Below, piece by piece: positions 22,754 to 35,558 of a DNA stretch of 64,000 bases. Location: the NCBI RefSeq assembly GCF_933775445.1, contig NC_065873.1, forward strand, positions 24,676,001-24,740,000, written 5' to 3'. Source of the stretch: Argentina anserina (Eukaryota; Streptophyta; Magnoliopsida; Rosales; Rosaceae). The notes under the pieces were generated by a model, which was given only the letters and a program-made list of their open reading frames with translations, had not been told where the DNA came from and made no database searches. A program made the position numbers and the translations under genes. Positions within the stretch are counted from its first letter, which is position 1; each line of letters begins with the position of its first letter.

Positions 22754-25700
22754 AAGGATGAATCTCAACAGGAGAGTCTTCATCATACACAAGTTGAAGT
22801 TTCCAGCCTTACTGTTCGTGCTAGTTCTCGGGCACCACCCCTTCAACAGACAACTTTAGCTCAACTTCATCAGCGAGGACCACCACCAGGCTTCGGGAAT
22901 CGGCTCCGCCCTCCTTGCTCTTATTGTCATGATACTAACTATGTTGGGGCAACCTGTTGGAAGCTGTATCCACACCTTAGGCTTAAGCGGCCTAATTATC
23001 GTCCCAAGGCGAAAACAGCTATTCAATTCGTCCAAGAACCAAATCATTATACAGCAGGAGGAGCAATACCTACCGCATCCATAACTGGTCGTGGTAAAAT
23101 TGGTATGGCTTTAAATATTTCTAAATTTGTTGGTTTTGATACATGGATTATTGATTCTGGTGCGTCTGATCATATGACTTATGACAAATCTTATTTTACC
23201 GTATTGTCTCCTCCACCAGTACCTTATGTTACTAATGCTAATGGTGAGACATTCCCCGTATTAGGGAAATGGTCAGTTCGTATTCCTCCAACAATAGAGC
23301 TTCACAATGTGCTATATATATCTGCTTTTATCTCATCATTTGATATATATTCCCCAATTGAACACTAACGCTAAGTGTTATGTGACATTTTTTTCCTATG
23401 TATGTGATATTTCAGGATCTTCTCACTGAGGAGTTAATTGGTCGGGGTATCTGAGGGGCCGGTTTCATCTGGACCAGACATATGCGGGGGAGAAACCAGG
23501 AGCACAGTCTCAGACTGCTTTAATCTCCACTTCTGACAAGTTAAGTGAAGTTTGGTTATGACATCGTCGCTTAAGGCATCCATCTTTTAGTATTATGAAA
23601 AAATATATGCCTACTTTGTTTATTAGTGTGGATGAGTCTTTTTTATGTTGTGAGACATGTGTTTTGAGTAAGAGTCATCGATCTTCTTATTCCCCTAGTA
23701 CTTCTAATAAATGTATTCTTCCTTTTGAATTAATTCATTATGATGTTTGGAGATCCTCCAAAGAGTATACTGTATCAGGAATGTTGTATTATGTGTCATT
23801 TATTGATGATTGTACCCATTTTTTATGGATTGTTCTCCTCAAAACTAAAGATAAGGTTTTTCCGGCTTTTCAAGTCTTCTATACCACTGTCCAAACACAA
23901 TATAATTCCACAATTAGAGTTTTTCGTTCTGATAATGGGGGGGGATATGTGACTGTGCCTTTCAAGAGTTTTTTAACACACACGGAATTGTTCATCAAAC
24001 AACGTGTCCTTACACACCTGAGAAAAATGGAGTTTCTGAAAGGAAAAATCGTCATTTACTTGATATGGCTCGGTATATTCTTTTTAGTGCTTATATGCCT
24101 AAGTACCTTTGGGGTGATGATGTCATAACTTCCGCCCACTTCATTAATCGTCTTCCCTCTCGTGTCATTCAAGGAAAAGTTCCATATGAGGTGCTTGCAT
24201 CTCATGTCTCCTTACCCTCTTTTCCTAATCTTCCTGCCCGTGTTTTCGGTTGTGTTGCTTTTGTCCATCTTCCAACACATCAGAGGTCTAAGTTTGATGC
24301 CCGGGCAGTTAAATGTATGTTTGTTGGGTATGGAGGACATCAGAAAGGGTATCGGTGCTATCATCCACTTACCAGGAAGTACTATGTCACTATGGATGTT
24401 ACTTTCTTTGAGGACATGAGCTATTTTTCCTTTTCTGATACTGCTCTTCAGTGAGAGAATTCATATTTTAAAGAGCTGTATCATGGAGAGGGGGAGACAA
24501 GTAAGCCAGTAGATATGGTGACAAGTTTAATCGAGATTGCCAATGTGTCAGCTACACAGGCACCACCAGATGATTCCGGTGTAGTCACTCCAGAGATTCA
24601 GGTACCAGAAGATGACAACACAACTGCCCATCATGTCTCCCGTACTACTGTTTATACACCTGACTAATGCTCTCTTGGTACAGAAGATCACTCATATGAG
24701 GTTAGTCATTATATTGGGGCTAATACTAGTGAGGCTAATAGTAGACAATAAGTCTTGCCAAATAGGTCTACTTGGGGTCAGCCAACAAAAAAATATGAAC
24801 CTACCCTTCAGGCTAAAGCTAAGTATCATGTGACAAATTTTATATCTACCAAAAGATTGTCTAAATCATATGAATCATTTGTGAATCAAATATCTACTGT
24901 ATCAGTACCTAACAAAGTGCATGATACATTGGGAGATCTAAAATGGAAGAAAGCAATTGAAACATTACAAAAGAACAATACTTGAGAGCTCGTATCTCCA
25001 CCACATGGCAAGAAAACTGTGGGATGTTGTTGGATGTTTACAGTGAAGTATAATCCAGACGGGACAGTGAGTCGATATAAAGCACGCTTAGTAGCAAAGG
25101 GGTTCACCCAGACATATGGGATAGACTATGATGAGACATTTGCACATGTTGCAAAGATAAACAGTATTCAGGTATTGCTCTCTTTTGCTACTAGCTCAAA
25201 CTGGCCACTTCAGTTTGATGTTAAGAATGCATTCCTTCATAAAAAACTTACATAGGAAGTGTACATGGATCTTTCGTCTGGATATGTGGCCGCTTCTCCA
25301 AGTAACTTTGTATGCATATTGAGAAAGTCTTTGTATGGTCTTAAACAGTCACCTCGTGCTTGGTTTGGAAGATTCTCACAATTCATGAGGAAAATTGGCT
25401 ACAGACATAGTAATTCAGACAAAACATTATTTCTCAGACATCAACAAGGGAAGGTAACAACCCTAATTATATATGTTGATGATATGGTAGTTACTGGGAA
25501 TGATATTGTTGAGGTGGATATATTACATAAACAACTAGCCACATAGTTTGTGATGAAGGACCTAGGTACACTCAAGTACCTCTTGGGCATTGGGTATCCC
25601 AGAGAAGTGATGGTATCTATCTGTGTAAGAGGAAGTACATCCTTGATCTACTAACAGAGACATGTATGTTGGACTGCACGTCCATTGATACTCCTATTGA

Positions 25701-26900
25701 GCAGAATCATTGGTTAGCAGAGTATCTAGATCAAGTGCCTACTAAAAAACCTCGTTATCAGAGGATAGTTGGACGCCTGATTTATTTATCACATACCAGA
25801 CCAGATGTTGCGTATGCAGTAAGTGTAGTGAGTCAGTTCATGCATAATCCAAGTGTGGATCACATGGATGCTGTTGTAAGGATTTTGAGGTACTTGAAGT
25901 CAGCTACAGGGAGAGGAGTAATGTTCTCTAATCACAATAATATCATTGCGGTTTGTGGCTTCATAGATGCAGATTGCGCTGGAAAATATTACAGATCAGA
26001 GATCCACATCAGGGTACTTTACCTTTGTTGGGGGTAATCTTGTTATATGGAAGAGTAAGAAATAAAAAGTGGTAGCTCGATCTAGTGCTGAAGCAGAATA
26101 TAGAGGTATGACTTATGGAGTGTGCGAATTGTTATGGCTTAGAAATTTGCTACAAGATTTGTGTATTAAGTCTAAGTGTGCTATGCAGCTGTAATGTGAC
26201 AACAAGACAACTATTGATATTTCACAGAATCCTGTGCAGCATGATCGTACAAAACATGTGGAGGTTGATCGTCACTTTATAAAGGAGAAACTAGACGCGA
26301 AGATCATTAGTTTTCCTTTTGTTCATACAGAAGAGCAACTTGCCGATATGCTCACAAAATGAGTGTTTAAGAAATCCTTTTATGACTCACTTAGCTAATT
26401 GGATGTTAACATTGTGATTACCGGATGTGTGGCTGATCACACGGTTACTATTTGTGAGTGTTAGTTTGACACGAGAAGTATAGTGGTTCAGCTCCCTCTC
26501 TTGGGGTAGACTACGTCCATTTGAATCCACTAGTATATGCAAATAGCCTTAAGTTATATAAGTAGTCATTCCTCCCTCTAAGTGGGATGATGAGTCCCTT
26601 TTATAGGTGAGGGAACCCCTCTCATTTACATATTCTTCAATGTGAGACAAGTGTCCGTTTGGGCTTACTATGGAACCATCTTGATGAGGTCGGGAATGTG
26701 ACTTCCCGGTGGTGTATTGGTGAGTTTTGACTATCATTGGAAAGATTGTATGATGATGTACGCTAGTGATATCATGGTTGAGCCACATAGTAATTTGTAT
26801 ATCTGCCTAGAGAGTGATGCTTATGTTTGGTGGCATGCCATATTAGTTCTATGCTAGTAGGGGTGCTAACATTGGACATGGTTAATGTGTACGCACCAAC

Positions 26901-26911
26901 TTGAGGGGGAG
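26901..26911 (+). other. Polypurine tract of the copia element
   Basis: The sequence 'ttgagggggag' sits directly before the 3' LTR, where plus-strand DNA synthesis is primed. Confidence 0.8.
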
Positions 26912-27049
26912 TGTTAACGTGAATGATGGAGGGAATCACGGACGTGATTCAAGGAGGGAATCAATAAGTAATTTGTGGTTAATTGTACTCTTGTTAGATT
27001 ATATATATGACAATGATTTGGATAGAGTTATCGAGCAATATACATTTCA
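26912..27049 (+). repeat. 3' LTR of the copia element
   Basis: Begins TGTTAACG and ends TTTCA, matching the 5' LTR over its whole 138 bases. Confidence 0.9.
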
Positions 27050-28213
27050 ACTCTCTCATTACATGATCTACAATCCAGATCGATGATTACACATGCGCTC
27101 ACTAATAGTGCGTGTAAACAATAACTCCTCGCTGCCAGGCTACTCACCTCAGTCACCTGTATCACCTCAATTTTGTTCTTTCTTTTGACCACGTCACGCT
27201 TTACGGTTATTCGCTACCCGCCCCTACTGCTACAACCGCTTGATACAGTACTGACTTCACGCGCCACAATCTTAGCTTTGTTCACTGTCTCACCACAACG
27301 GATGCTACGTGTTACTGTGAAATAGCGCGTTGAAACCAACACTGACTCCAGCGAGTCGCTGAGGTACTTCCTTTTTGGCGCCATATAACCCAAAACAATA
27401 ATGGCATTCTCGAAATTTTCACGTATAACCAGGCCCAGTGTTTAAACCGCTTAATTTTGAGGATTGTGTTTGTTCACCAAGCGTCACACTTAAACACCGA
27501 ATCGCGTCCGTTAGTTTGTTAAAACCCGTAACAAGACAGTCACGTGTCAGCATGATTTCCGTGGATCAGTTGGTCTCCACCTGGCTACCGTATAAACCTG
27601 AGCAGGAGAACATTTCCTTTTACCATCGACTCACCGAACGCGCACACCTGATTGCGCCACGTGTTATAATCCAAAGGATGTAAAATACTCGTATTTGGCA
27701 TTTTAAAGTTTTCTCCTTATTTTCGATCGAAACCCTTATTCTCGTGGCAACCGAAAACAAAAAGGAAACCCTAGCTTTCTCTGGTCCGTCCCTTCCGGTG
27801 AAACAAGAGGAGAAATCTTCAAAATTTCCAGAAATTGAATCCCAAATGGTCAAATTGACTTAGGGTTTCGCCTCAGCAGCCTAGATTCGAATCCCAAACC
27901 GTGCTTTCGCTTCGTGATCTTCACGGCTCCTCCAGAAACCGATGATTAGAGCGTGTTTTGGTTCAGGTACGCGTGTTTTTCCTTTAAATTTTTCAAATTT
28001 TGATGAGGTAGTTTAGGTTTAGGAAGGTCTGATCTGAATGCATGAGCAGTAGTGTGTGATCGTTTAGCTTTTCGGCTTTGGTTTTAAGTGGTTTATGTGA
28101 TTTTTTGGGTTTAAATTTTGGTGCATCAGATCTGGAGAATGTGTGGGGTTGTGTATGATGGAATGTGAAGCTTGGAGTGTGTTGGTTTGGGTCTTGAGAT
28201 TGAGAAATTGTTG
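27050..28213. other. Upstream region and 5' UTR of the EPCR-type gene
   Basis: No gene seen in 27050-27700. The stretch from about 27750 to 28213 probably holds the 5' UTR of the next gene. A donor-like 'caggtacgcg' near 27965 suggests a leader intron. Confidence 0.5.
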
Positions 28214-31200
28214 ATGGAAAATAGAATAGAGGTTTCACTTGGCACCGAAATTCCGAGGAAATCGAGATCTTTGGATGTTAAGAGTCTGTATAGGTCCAGG
28301 AGTGGAAAGGAGGTTGAGAAGCAGAGTTTGAAGAGGAAAGGGAGCGAGGAAAATGGCGATGAGAATGGGGAGAAGAGGAAGAAGAACAAGAAGAGTAGGA
28401 AAGAGGCGGCGGTGAGTTGTGTCAAGAATGTTAATAGTAGTAATAGTAGTAGGAAGAGGAGTACAGATAAAGCATGTCGTAGGGGGTTGAGTTCTGGTTT
28501 GCATGATCCGGAGGCATTGAAAACGGGGTCGAATGAGAAGTTGGATAGCAGTGGTGGGTTAAATGGTGTTCCGCAGCTTAGTTTGGATAGTAATGGTGTT
28601 CAAATCCCGAGGCGTAAGAGGGGATTCGTGGGGAGAAAAAAAATTGAGGGTGGTCAAGGGGTGAAGCTGTCGGATGAATCTGCCGATAAAGCAAGTCTTG
28701 TTGAACAGGATCATCAGATAGCCAAGTTAAATGGTGATGGGTTGTGTCAAGCTGAGGTGCCGAAGGCTGAAAGAAACAAAGGCTTGGATGAATGCAAAGA
28801 AAGTATAAATAATAAGGCGAGTGCAGCTTCTCATGTGAAGAAAGAAAATGTTCTTGAGAGTCAGTCAGTTGTAAGCAATGGTAATTTAACTTTGAAAAAG
28901 TCCCAGAGGAAACGTCGGAAAAAGAAGAACTTATCATCTGATAGCAGAACTGATGCAAAGGAAGCTGAGCCTTTAGTCGATAGTTCCACTAAAGCATGCC
29001 AAGCTTCACATGAAGACGAGGAGGAGAATCTTGAAGAGAACGCAGCAATGATGCTCTCATCAAGGTTTGATCCAAGCTGTACTGGGTTTTCATTAAACAC
29101 TAAGGCTTCTGGGAGTAATCAGTCATCTCCCAGTCAGGATTTCAATAATCATGTATCGAAGTCATCCTCTGGATCAGAATCTCCATCTGTTGATAATGCT
29201 GGTAGAGTACTGAGGCCCAGGACTGGGAAGCAGCACAGAGAGAAAAAAGGTACGAGGAAAAGGCGCCACTTCTATGAAATCTTCTTTGGGGACTTGGATG
29301 CTTGTTGGGTAGTGAACCGTAGGATCAAGGTCTTCTGGCCTTTGGACCAAAGTTGGTACTATGGCCTTGTGAATGATTATGACAAGGAGAAAAAAGTTCA
29401 CCATATTAGATATGATGACCGTGAAGAAGAATGGATTGATCTCCAACACGAAAGGTTCAAACTCTTGCTACTTCCCACTGAAGTTCCGGGTAAGGCCAAG
29501 CAGAAAAAATCATTGATACAAATTAAAAGTTCTGAAGAGAGAGAAGGAAATTCGAACCCCAGAAAAGAAAAGAGAAAGAGAGACTTGATGTTGGAGGATG
29601 ATAGATTTATAGGCAGCGGTATGGATTCTGAACCTATCATATCATGGTTGGCGCGATCTACCCGTCGGATCAAGTCTCCTTTTCATGCAAAAAAGAAGCA
29701 AAATCCATCTGGTCTATCCCCAAAGTCCGTGCCAACTTTGTCTGACAGTGCTCACACTTTATATGGGTGTCTGGGTAATGCCTCCTCTAGAAGGGATACA
29801 AATAAGTTATCTAGTGATTCTGGCAGATCGTCTAATGCTCTGAGAGAAGAGAAGTCTGCTCTAGAAGACAATGATTATCCCGAAGATGGTAAAATGCCTA
29901 TTGTTTATTATCGGAAGCGACTGCGCAAGACTGGGTCTGTACTCTCTCAAATATATGAGGATGAGCATGCTTCCATGCATGGACATCATTATTCTACTTC
30001 TGTTACTCCTGTTGTGGATATTTGGGACTTGGAAGAGCCAGATAATTTTGTTGCTATATTGGATCGTAGTTGGCCATTGTGGTATGCTGATGATGCAGGG
30101 TTGCTAAAGTTGACTCATCCTTGGGTAGAATCAGGAAAAGTTATATTTAAATGCCTTCAACTGCGTTCACTAATTAATGATTTCCTTGGGGTAGAGTGGT
30201 TACGGTTCTTTCATGCTGCAATGCTGCTTCGGCATGGTATGTTGGTGATGACATGGCCAAAGGTTCAGTTGGAGATGCTCTTTGTTGATAATGTAGTTGG
30301 ACTGAGGTTTCTTTTGTTTGAGGGTTGCCTGAACCAGGCAGTGGTCTTGGTTTTTCTAATCCTGACATTATTTCATCACCCTGATGATCAAGGGAAGCTA
30401 ACTGATTTCCAGTTACCAGCAACTTCAATCAGGTTCAAATTCTCTTGTGTTCAGCAACTTGGAAAGCAACTAGTGTTTGCATTCTACAACTTCTGTCGAG
30501 TTAAGAATTCGAAGTGGATGCACCTAGATAATAAACTTGGGAGGCATTGTTTACTCACCAAGAAACTACCTCTTTCTGAATGCACCTATGATAATATCCA
30601 GGCACTGCAAAATGGATTAAATCAGTCGTCTTTTATGTCTCTGTTCGGTCAACCCTCCCCAGTAAAGGTAGTTTGTTTTATCTTTTACTTATTGCTTGAG
30701 TTATGTCTTCTTAACTGTAATTTTGTTGTCTCCCCTTTTTTGGTAAACAAAATCATGCCTCTAGATAGACATGAAAATGCTATTTATTCCTCTGTGAAAG
30801 TCACTTATGTGATTTTGTCTCTAACCAGGGTACACAGAAGAGGCCCAGGCAGGGCATTAACTTCATGGGTGGTCCCCGGGAAGTTAGTTTTGTAAATATC
30901 AGCCATTCTGATTCTCATTCTGGTGACCTCCACAGAAAGCTCCCTCCGCTTGCTCTATCCTTTACAGCTGCACCTACGTTCTTCATTAATTTGCATCTTA
31001 AGTTGCTTATGGAACACAGTGTTGCTAATATCTGCTTTCATGACCATGATTCAGAAGTTACTCCTCAGCACGATTTGATTGCTCCAGAAAAGGTTGCTAC
31101 CACTGGTCCATCCTGTGCTCAACTGGTAACAGAGACATCTGTTTCTATTTGCAGTCACCAAGGTCAGTTGAAGTCATCTCAACTTTACGAAAAATGTGTT

Positions 31201-33981
31201 GTTAATGTTGCTGGAAACACGCCTAGGACTTATACTGGCAGTGATAAAGCTGTTACTAGTCCCCGTCCTGTAGTGAATGGGCTTACTGTTGAAATTCCAT
31301 CTTTTGACAAATTTGAGAAGCCTGTAGGGGGTGAGTTACAAAGTGCTCAACAGCCTACAGATTTTTCTTTGAATATGAATGGTAGCACTATCCCCAGTCC
31401 CAGTCCCACAGCTCCCAGAAGTACAGGGCAGCGAAGTAGAAATAGTTTGTCATCATTTGGAAATCTCTCTAGTCATTGGTCAGATGGAAAGGCTGACATT
31501 TTTCATAATGGTTTTGCCAATGGACCGAAGAAGCCTCGTACTCAAGTCTCATACATGCCTTATAGAGGTTTTGATGTCAATTCCAAGCAAAGAAACATTC
31601 ACAAAGGGCTTCCTAATAAACGGATTAGAAGGGCAAGTGAGAAGAAGTCATTAGATACTTGCAGAGGTATTCAAAGGAACTTGGAGCTGTTATCCTGCGA
31701 GGCAAATGTGTTAATTTCTGCAAGTGACAGAGGGTGGAGAGAAAATGGGGCACGTGTGGTATTAGAACAATTTGATAATAGTGAGTGGAAGCTTGCTGTA
31801 AAACTTTCAGGGACAACAAAGTACTCGTACAAAGCACATCAATTTTTGCAGCCTGGGTCAACAAACCGCTACACTCATGTCATGATGTGGAAAGGAGGAA
31901 AGGATTGGATCTTGGAATTTCCAGATAGGAGCCAGTGGGCCCTTTTTAAAGAGATGCATGAAGAGTGTTACAATCGGAATCTCCGGTCTGCATCAGTTAA
32001 AAACATTCCTATTCCTGGTGTTCGATTGGTAGAAGATATTGATGATAATGGAACAGAAATATCTTTTCTTCGCGGTTCTACCAAGTATTTCCAGCAGATG
32101 AAAACGGATGTTGAGATGGCTTTAGATCCATCTCGTCTCTTGTATGACATGGATAGTGATGACGAGCGATGGATTTCGAGGAATCAAAATTCCTCAGAAT
32201 TGGTCAAGAGTTGCTCAGTAGAGATTGGAGAGGAGATGTTTGAGAAGGTAATGGACATGTTTGAGAAGGCCGCATATGTTCGGCAATGTGATCAGTTCAC
32301 AGCTGAAGAAATAGAAGAGTTCATGACTGGTGTTGGGCCAATGGATTTGATCAAAACCATTTATGAGCATTGGCGTCAGAAACGGCTGAAAAAGGGAATG
32401 GCTTTAATCCGACATCTCCAGGTACTTTCACTTCTATATTACTCATGCAATATCATGAGATTTAAGGTGCAGGATCACAACTTTTGCGGTGGTATAGTAT
32501 GATTATTACTTTCCCTAGGTAGACTATTTGTCACCTTGTAACTGTTCTTGGGTTCACTGATCATGTCTTTTATCCGTTTTTTACTTTTTTTTTATTTCAC
32601 TTTTAAATAATTTTTCCTTGGTGCTTTCAGTCTCACTTTTTATGAAATACAAGCTTCCTTCTATTTTTTCTGAATGTACACATATATTTAGCTGTTCCCC
32701 TTCATACATCATGCTGAATCTCACTCCTGCTCTGCTCTGTGCACTCGTTAATTTGTGGATGAAAACAACTATTTTTCTTGCATATAGTAAGAGGAACCTG
32801 GTAATGGATGTTATCAGGGTTACTTTAATCTGGAGCTTGTTTCATGTGGTAAATGCACTGGGTGTTGTGTTTGTTTCTACTAATTCCTCGGGAGTTCTTT
32901 TTGCCTTGTCAAAATATACTGTACCCCTTTTTTGTGTTGTTTATCTGAAATTTTGAACCTATTAATATAAATATATCTTTTTTTTCCTCTCCAGCCACCA
33001 TCTTGGGAAATGTATCAAAAACAAGTAAGGGAGTGGGAGCAAGCTATGACCAAGATGAATACCACACTTGCAAATGGAGGCCGTGAGAAAGCTGCACCAA
33101 CTGAGAAGCCACCGATGTATGCTTTTTGTCTGAAACCACGGGGTCTGGAAGTTCTGAATAAGGGATCAAAACAACGGTCACAGAAGAGATTTTCTATTTC
33201 TGCACACACCAATGCTGTCTTAGGAGATCAGGATGCTTTCCATCCTATTGGTAATTTTTTTAACCCTCATATAAGGCGTAAATTGTGATTTTTGACTATA
33301 TTCGTTTGCATCTTTGTTTATTGGGTTGTATCTCTTCCCTCAGGAAGGAGAACAAATGGGTTTGCCTTTGGTGATGAAAAATATGTGTATTCAGGCCATA
33401 ACTATGAATCCTTAGATGACTCTCCATTGTCTCAGACATCGCCCGGGGTTTTTTCACCAAGGGATGCAGGTAACATCTTAATGAGCAATGATGCTTTTGA
33501 GAGGAACCATTTACAAAGAATTGACAGAAACAAGTCAAAGAATTATCGGACAATGGCATCCCCTGTTGAACCCCAGATCGTGTCTCCATACAGCGTGTCG
33601 CCATACGGTCATAGGGTGGTACGAAACAGAAATGGAGTTCATAGAGGGAATATTGGTTACCCTCAATGGTCAAGCCAGTCATATTATCAACCAGATGTTG
33701 CGCAGAGGTTCGTAAATGCGCAGGGCTTTGATCATGACGAGTTGAGGCTTCGTGACGCATCTGGTGCTGCTCAGCATGCACATAACATAGCCAAACGCAA
33801 GCGAGAAAATGCTCGCAGATTATTTTACAGGGCAGATCTAGCAATGCACAAGGCTGTGGTTGCTCTCATGACTGCGGAGGCAATCAAAGCTTCTTCAGAT
33901 GACTACGACTATGAATATGATTCTGAGTCTGAGTCCCTCTCCTTATCTGACTCTGACACCGATTCAGACAGTGAAGAGTAG
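28214..33981 (+). CDS. Enhancer-of-polycomb-related protein with Tudor-like domain (EPCR type)
   Basis: Four exons in phase (28214-30667, 30829-32421, 32995-33250, 33344-33981) give about 1,646 residues. I chose the ATG at 28214 (MENRIEVSLGTEIPRKSRSLD) because it matches the family start; an in-frame ATG 14 codons upstream is less typical. The Lys/Ser-rich N-terminal third ends in a Tudor-like module at about residues 349-421 (FPLD-type VFWPLDQSWYYGLVNDYD). The enhancer-of-polycomb-like region is at about 1200-1340 (LRGSTKYFQQM, LDPSRLLYDMDSDDERW, WRQKRLKK). The tail is acidic and Ser-rich. The best relatives are AT4G32620 and AT5G04670, reported as EPCR subunits of the PEAT chromatin complex (PWWP, EPCR, ARID and TRB proteins), which affects histone acetylation and silencing. 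That role is inferred from the family. Confidence 0.93.
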
Positions 33982-34810
33982 AGCACTAAATCCAAGCGTG
34001 AGATGGCAGAATAGGGTTCACGGCGCACCCCTTTCAGATTGTGTTGTTGTGCAGCCGAAGAATATGATAAAGATTGGGACAATGTTTCTGTCAATATTGG
34101 TGGAATTTTTTGTGTTTGTTCACAGATACCATAGAGAAATTCTAACATGAGAGAGCCGTGAACAGTACGGGTGGGATGAAATCATTGTTCCGATGAAGCC
34201 TGCAGATTTTTTTTGCTTCCAGTGTGAGGACTACTCGATTCCATTGATGCAATTGTTGTACTGATCCTGCTGGGATAGGGTGGTGTATGCAATTTTGGCA
34301 GCCAATCTCATTGTACAGATCTTTTCTTTTCCTCTTTCTTTCTGGCCATAACCTCGGGTTTTTTCAGTGTTTAGTATTAAAAGAGCGTTTTGCTCAAATA
34401 ATACACCACTTTGAGAAAAAAAAGAAAAAAGGGAATTGACATTTCCTTGTTATACAGTTCTACACTAATGATTATACCATTTTTCTTGCCGTTCTGTTTA
34501 CCACGGCACCATCTGGAAATCTGTAGGTTTGGGGTTTTGGCTTTGCTCATGTTCAAGTTCAACCAAAGTTGTCTGTCTTTACGTTCAATTTCCTTTTGGC
34601 GGGAAACCTTTTTTTACCTCCTTTAAGATCAAAGAGATTAACCTAGGTGTTTATCTCTGAGATCGAATTTGGGTTGTGATGTTACAGAGTGAGTTGAACC
34701 ATCCAAAGCAGTCACAATGCCCCGAATCACCTGTCGTGTAATTTTCTGAAACGATAGAATGGCAACTCAAATCGATGATGTAGTTGTTTAAATCTCTAAT
34801 TCCTGATGTT
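33982..34810. other. 3' UTR of the EPCR-type gene and intergenic spacer
   Basis: T-rich sequence after the stop fits a 3' UTR to roughly 34380. No further gene seen. Confidence 0.55.
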
Positions 34811-34812
34811 TG

Positions 34813-34816
34813 TTTT

Positions 34817-34847
<31 letters not shown>

Positions 34848-34848
34848 G
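34813..34848. repeat. T14-G22 homopolymer junction
   Basis: Fourteen T followed directly by 22 G, 28 bases upstream of a TATA box. Length is uncertain because such runs are error-prone. Confidence 0.9.
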
Positions 34849-34875
34849 TTGGTAAAGGAGCCTAGATGCACTTGC

Positions 34876-34883
34876 TATATAAA
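34876..34883 (+). promoter_or_regulatory. TATA box of the ArfGAP gene
   Basis: TATATAAA upstream of a pyrimidine-rich leader and a CT repeat, correctly placed for transcription starting near 34910. The leader then seems to run through two or three untranslated exons (donors near 35097 and 35442, acceptor near 35540). Confidence 0.6.
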
Positions 34884-34996
34884 GAGTGCCGTTTGCGTTA
34901 TACCCGGCAGCGTTCCCTCCCTCTGTTTCTCTAACCGAATAGCAGCACGCCAGCACAATTGTCCCACTCAAAATCCTTATCAACATTCTTCTTCTC

Positions 34997-34999
<3 letters not shown>

Positions 35000-35037
<38 letters not shown>
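35000..35037. repeat. (CT)n microsatellite in the ArfGAP leader
   Basis: About 18 CT units in the likely 5' UTR. Confidence 0.96.
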
Positions 35038-35041
<4 letters not shown>

Positions 35042-35558
35042 CTGGGTTTCTTCGGACGCATATGTAATCTATCTCTACACTGCTTGATTCCATCAGGTTG
35101 GTTTTTGCGCCTCTTAATTTGGTCATCATATTGCTGAAAATAACAAACTCAAGGTTGCAACTTTAGCTCCATTTTGATTCAATGCATCGTGCATTGTTTT
35201 ATCTGGGAGAAGCAAACATTGATTTCCATGTGATCCAGTGCATGTATATGATAGCTTAGTTGAAGAGGTGTACCAACGTTTAAGAAGAAAAAGAAATATT
35301 TCCCATCAGCATTAATTTGTTTTTCCTGATGAAAGGAGGTGCTACATTTTCTCCACCAGCTTCTCCAGTTGTATATATACTGAAGGTGGGAAATTTGTAT
35401 TAATTTTTCTATCTGCTTCGAGGGTTTGGAGGCAGACTGAGGTAAGACAATGGTTTCTGTAGAGGTTAATGATTCGTGACTTGGTTGCTTCTCAGCAAAA
35501 CTAATGTGCCTGTCTATTGTTTTTTTATCTTCTGGCAGGTTTCGCTTTTTACTAAGAA

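Larger units (their letters stand above)
21042..27049 (+). mobile_element. Defective Ty1-copia LTR retrotransposon
   Basis: Two similar 138-bp LTRs bound a 6.0-kb element in copia order. Gag lies at about 22060-22680 (AHLRGMHKMG, with a UBN2-type region to about 22660). The protease motif WIIDSGASDHMT is at 23143. A zinc-binding and integrase core spans about 23570-24430 (CETCVLSKSH; FIDDCTHFLW; FRSDNGG). The reverse transcriptase is at 24950-25560 ([25 protein letters not shown]), and the RNase H at about 25700-26370 (GFIDADCAGK; CDNKTT). Several in-frame stops and frame changes break the polyprotein, one of them two codons after the likely Gag start, so the element cannot act on its own. 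I saw no convincing 5-bp target duplication. Confidence 0.95.
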
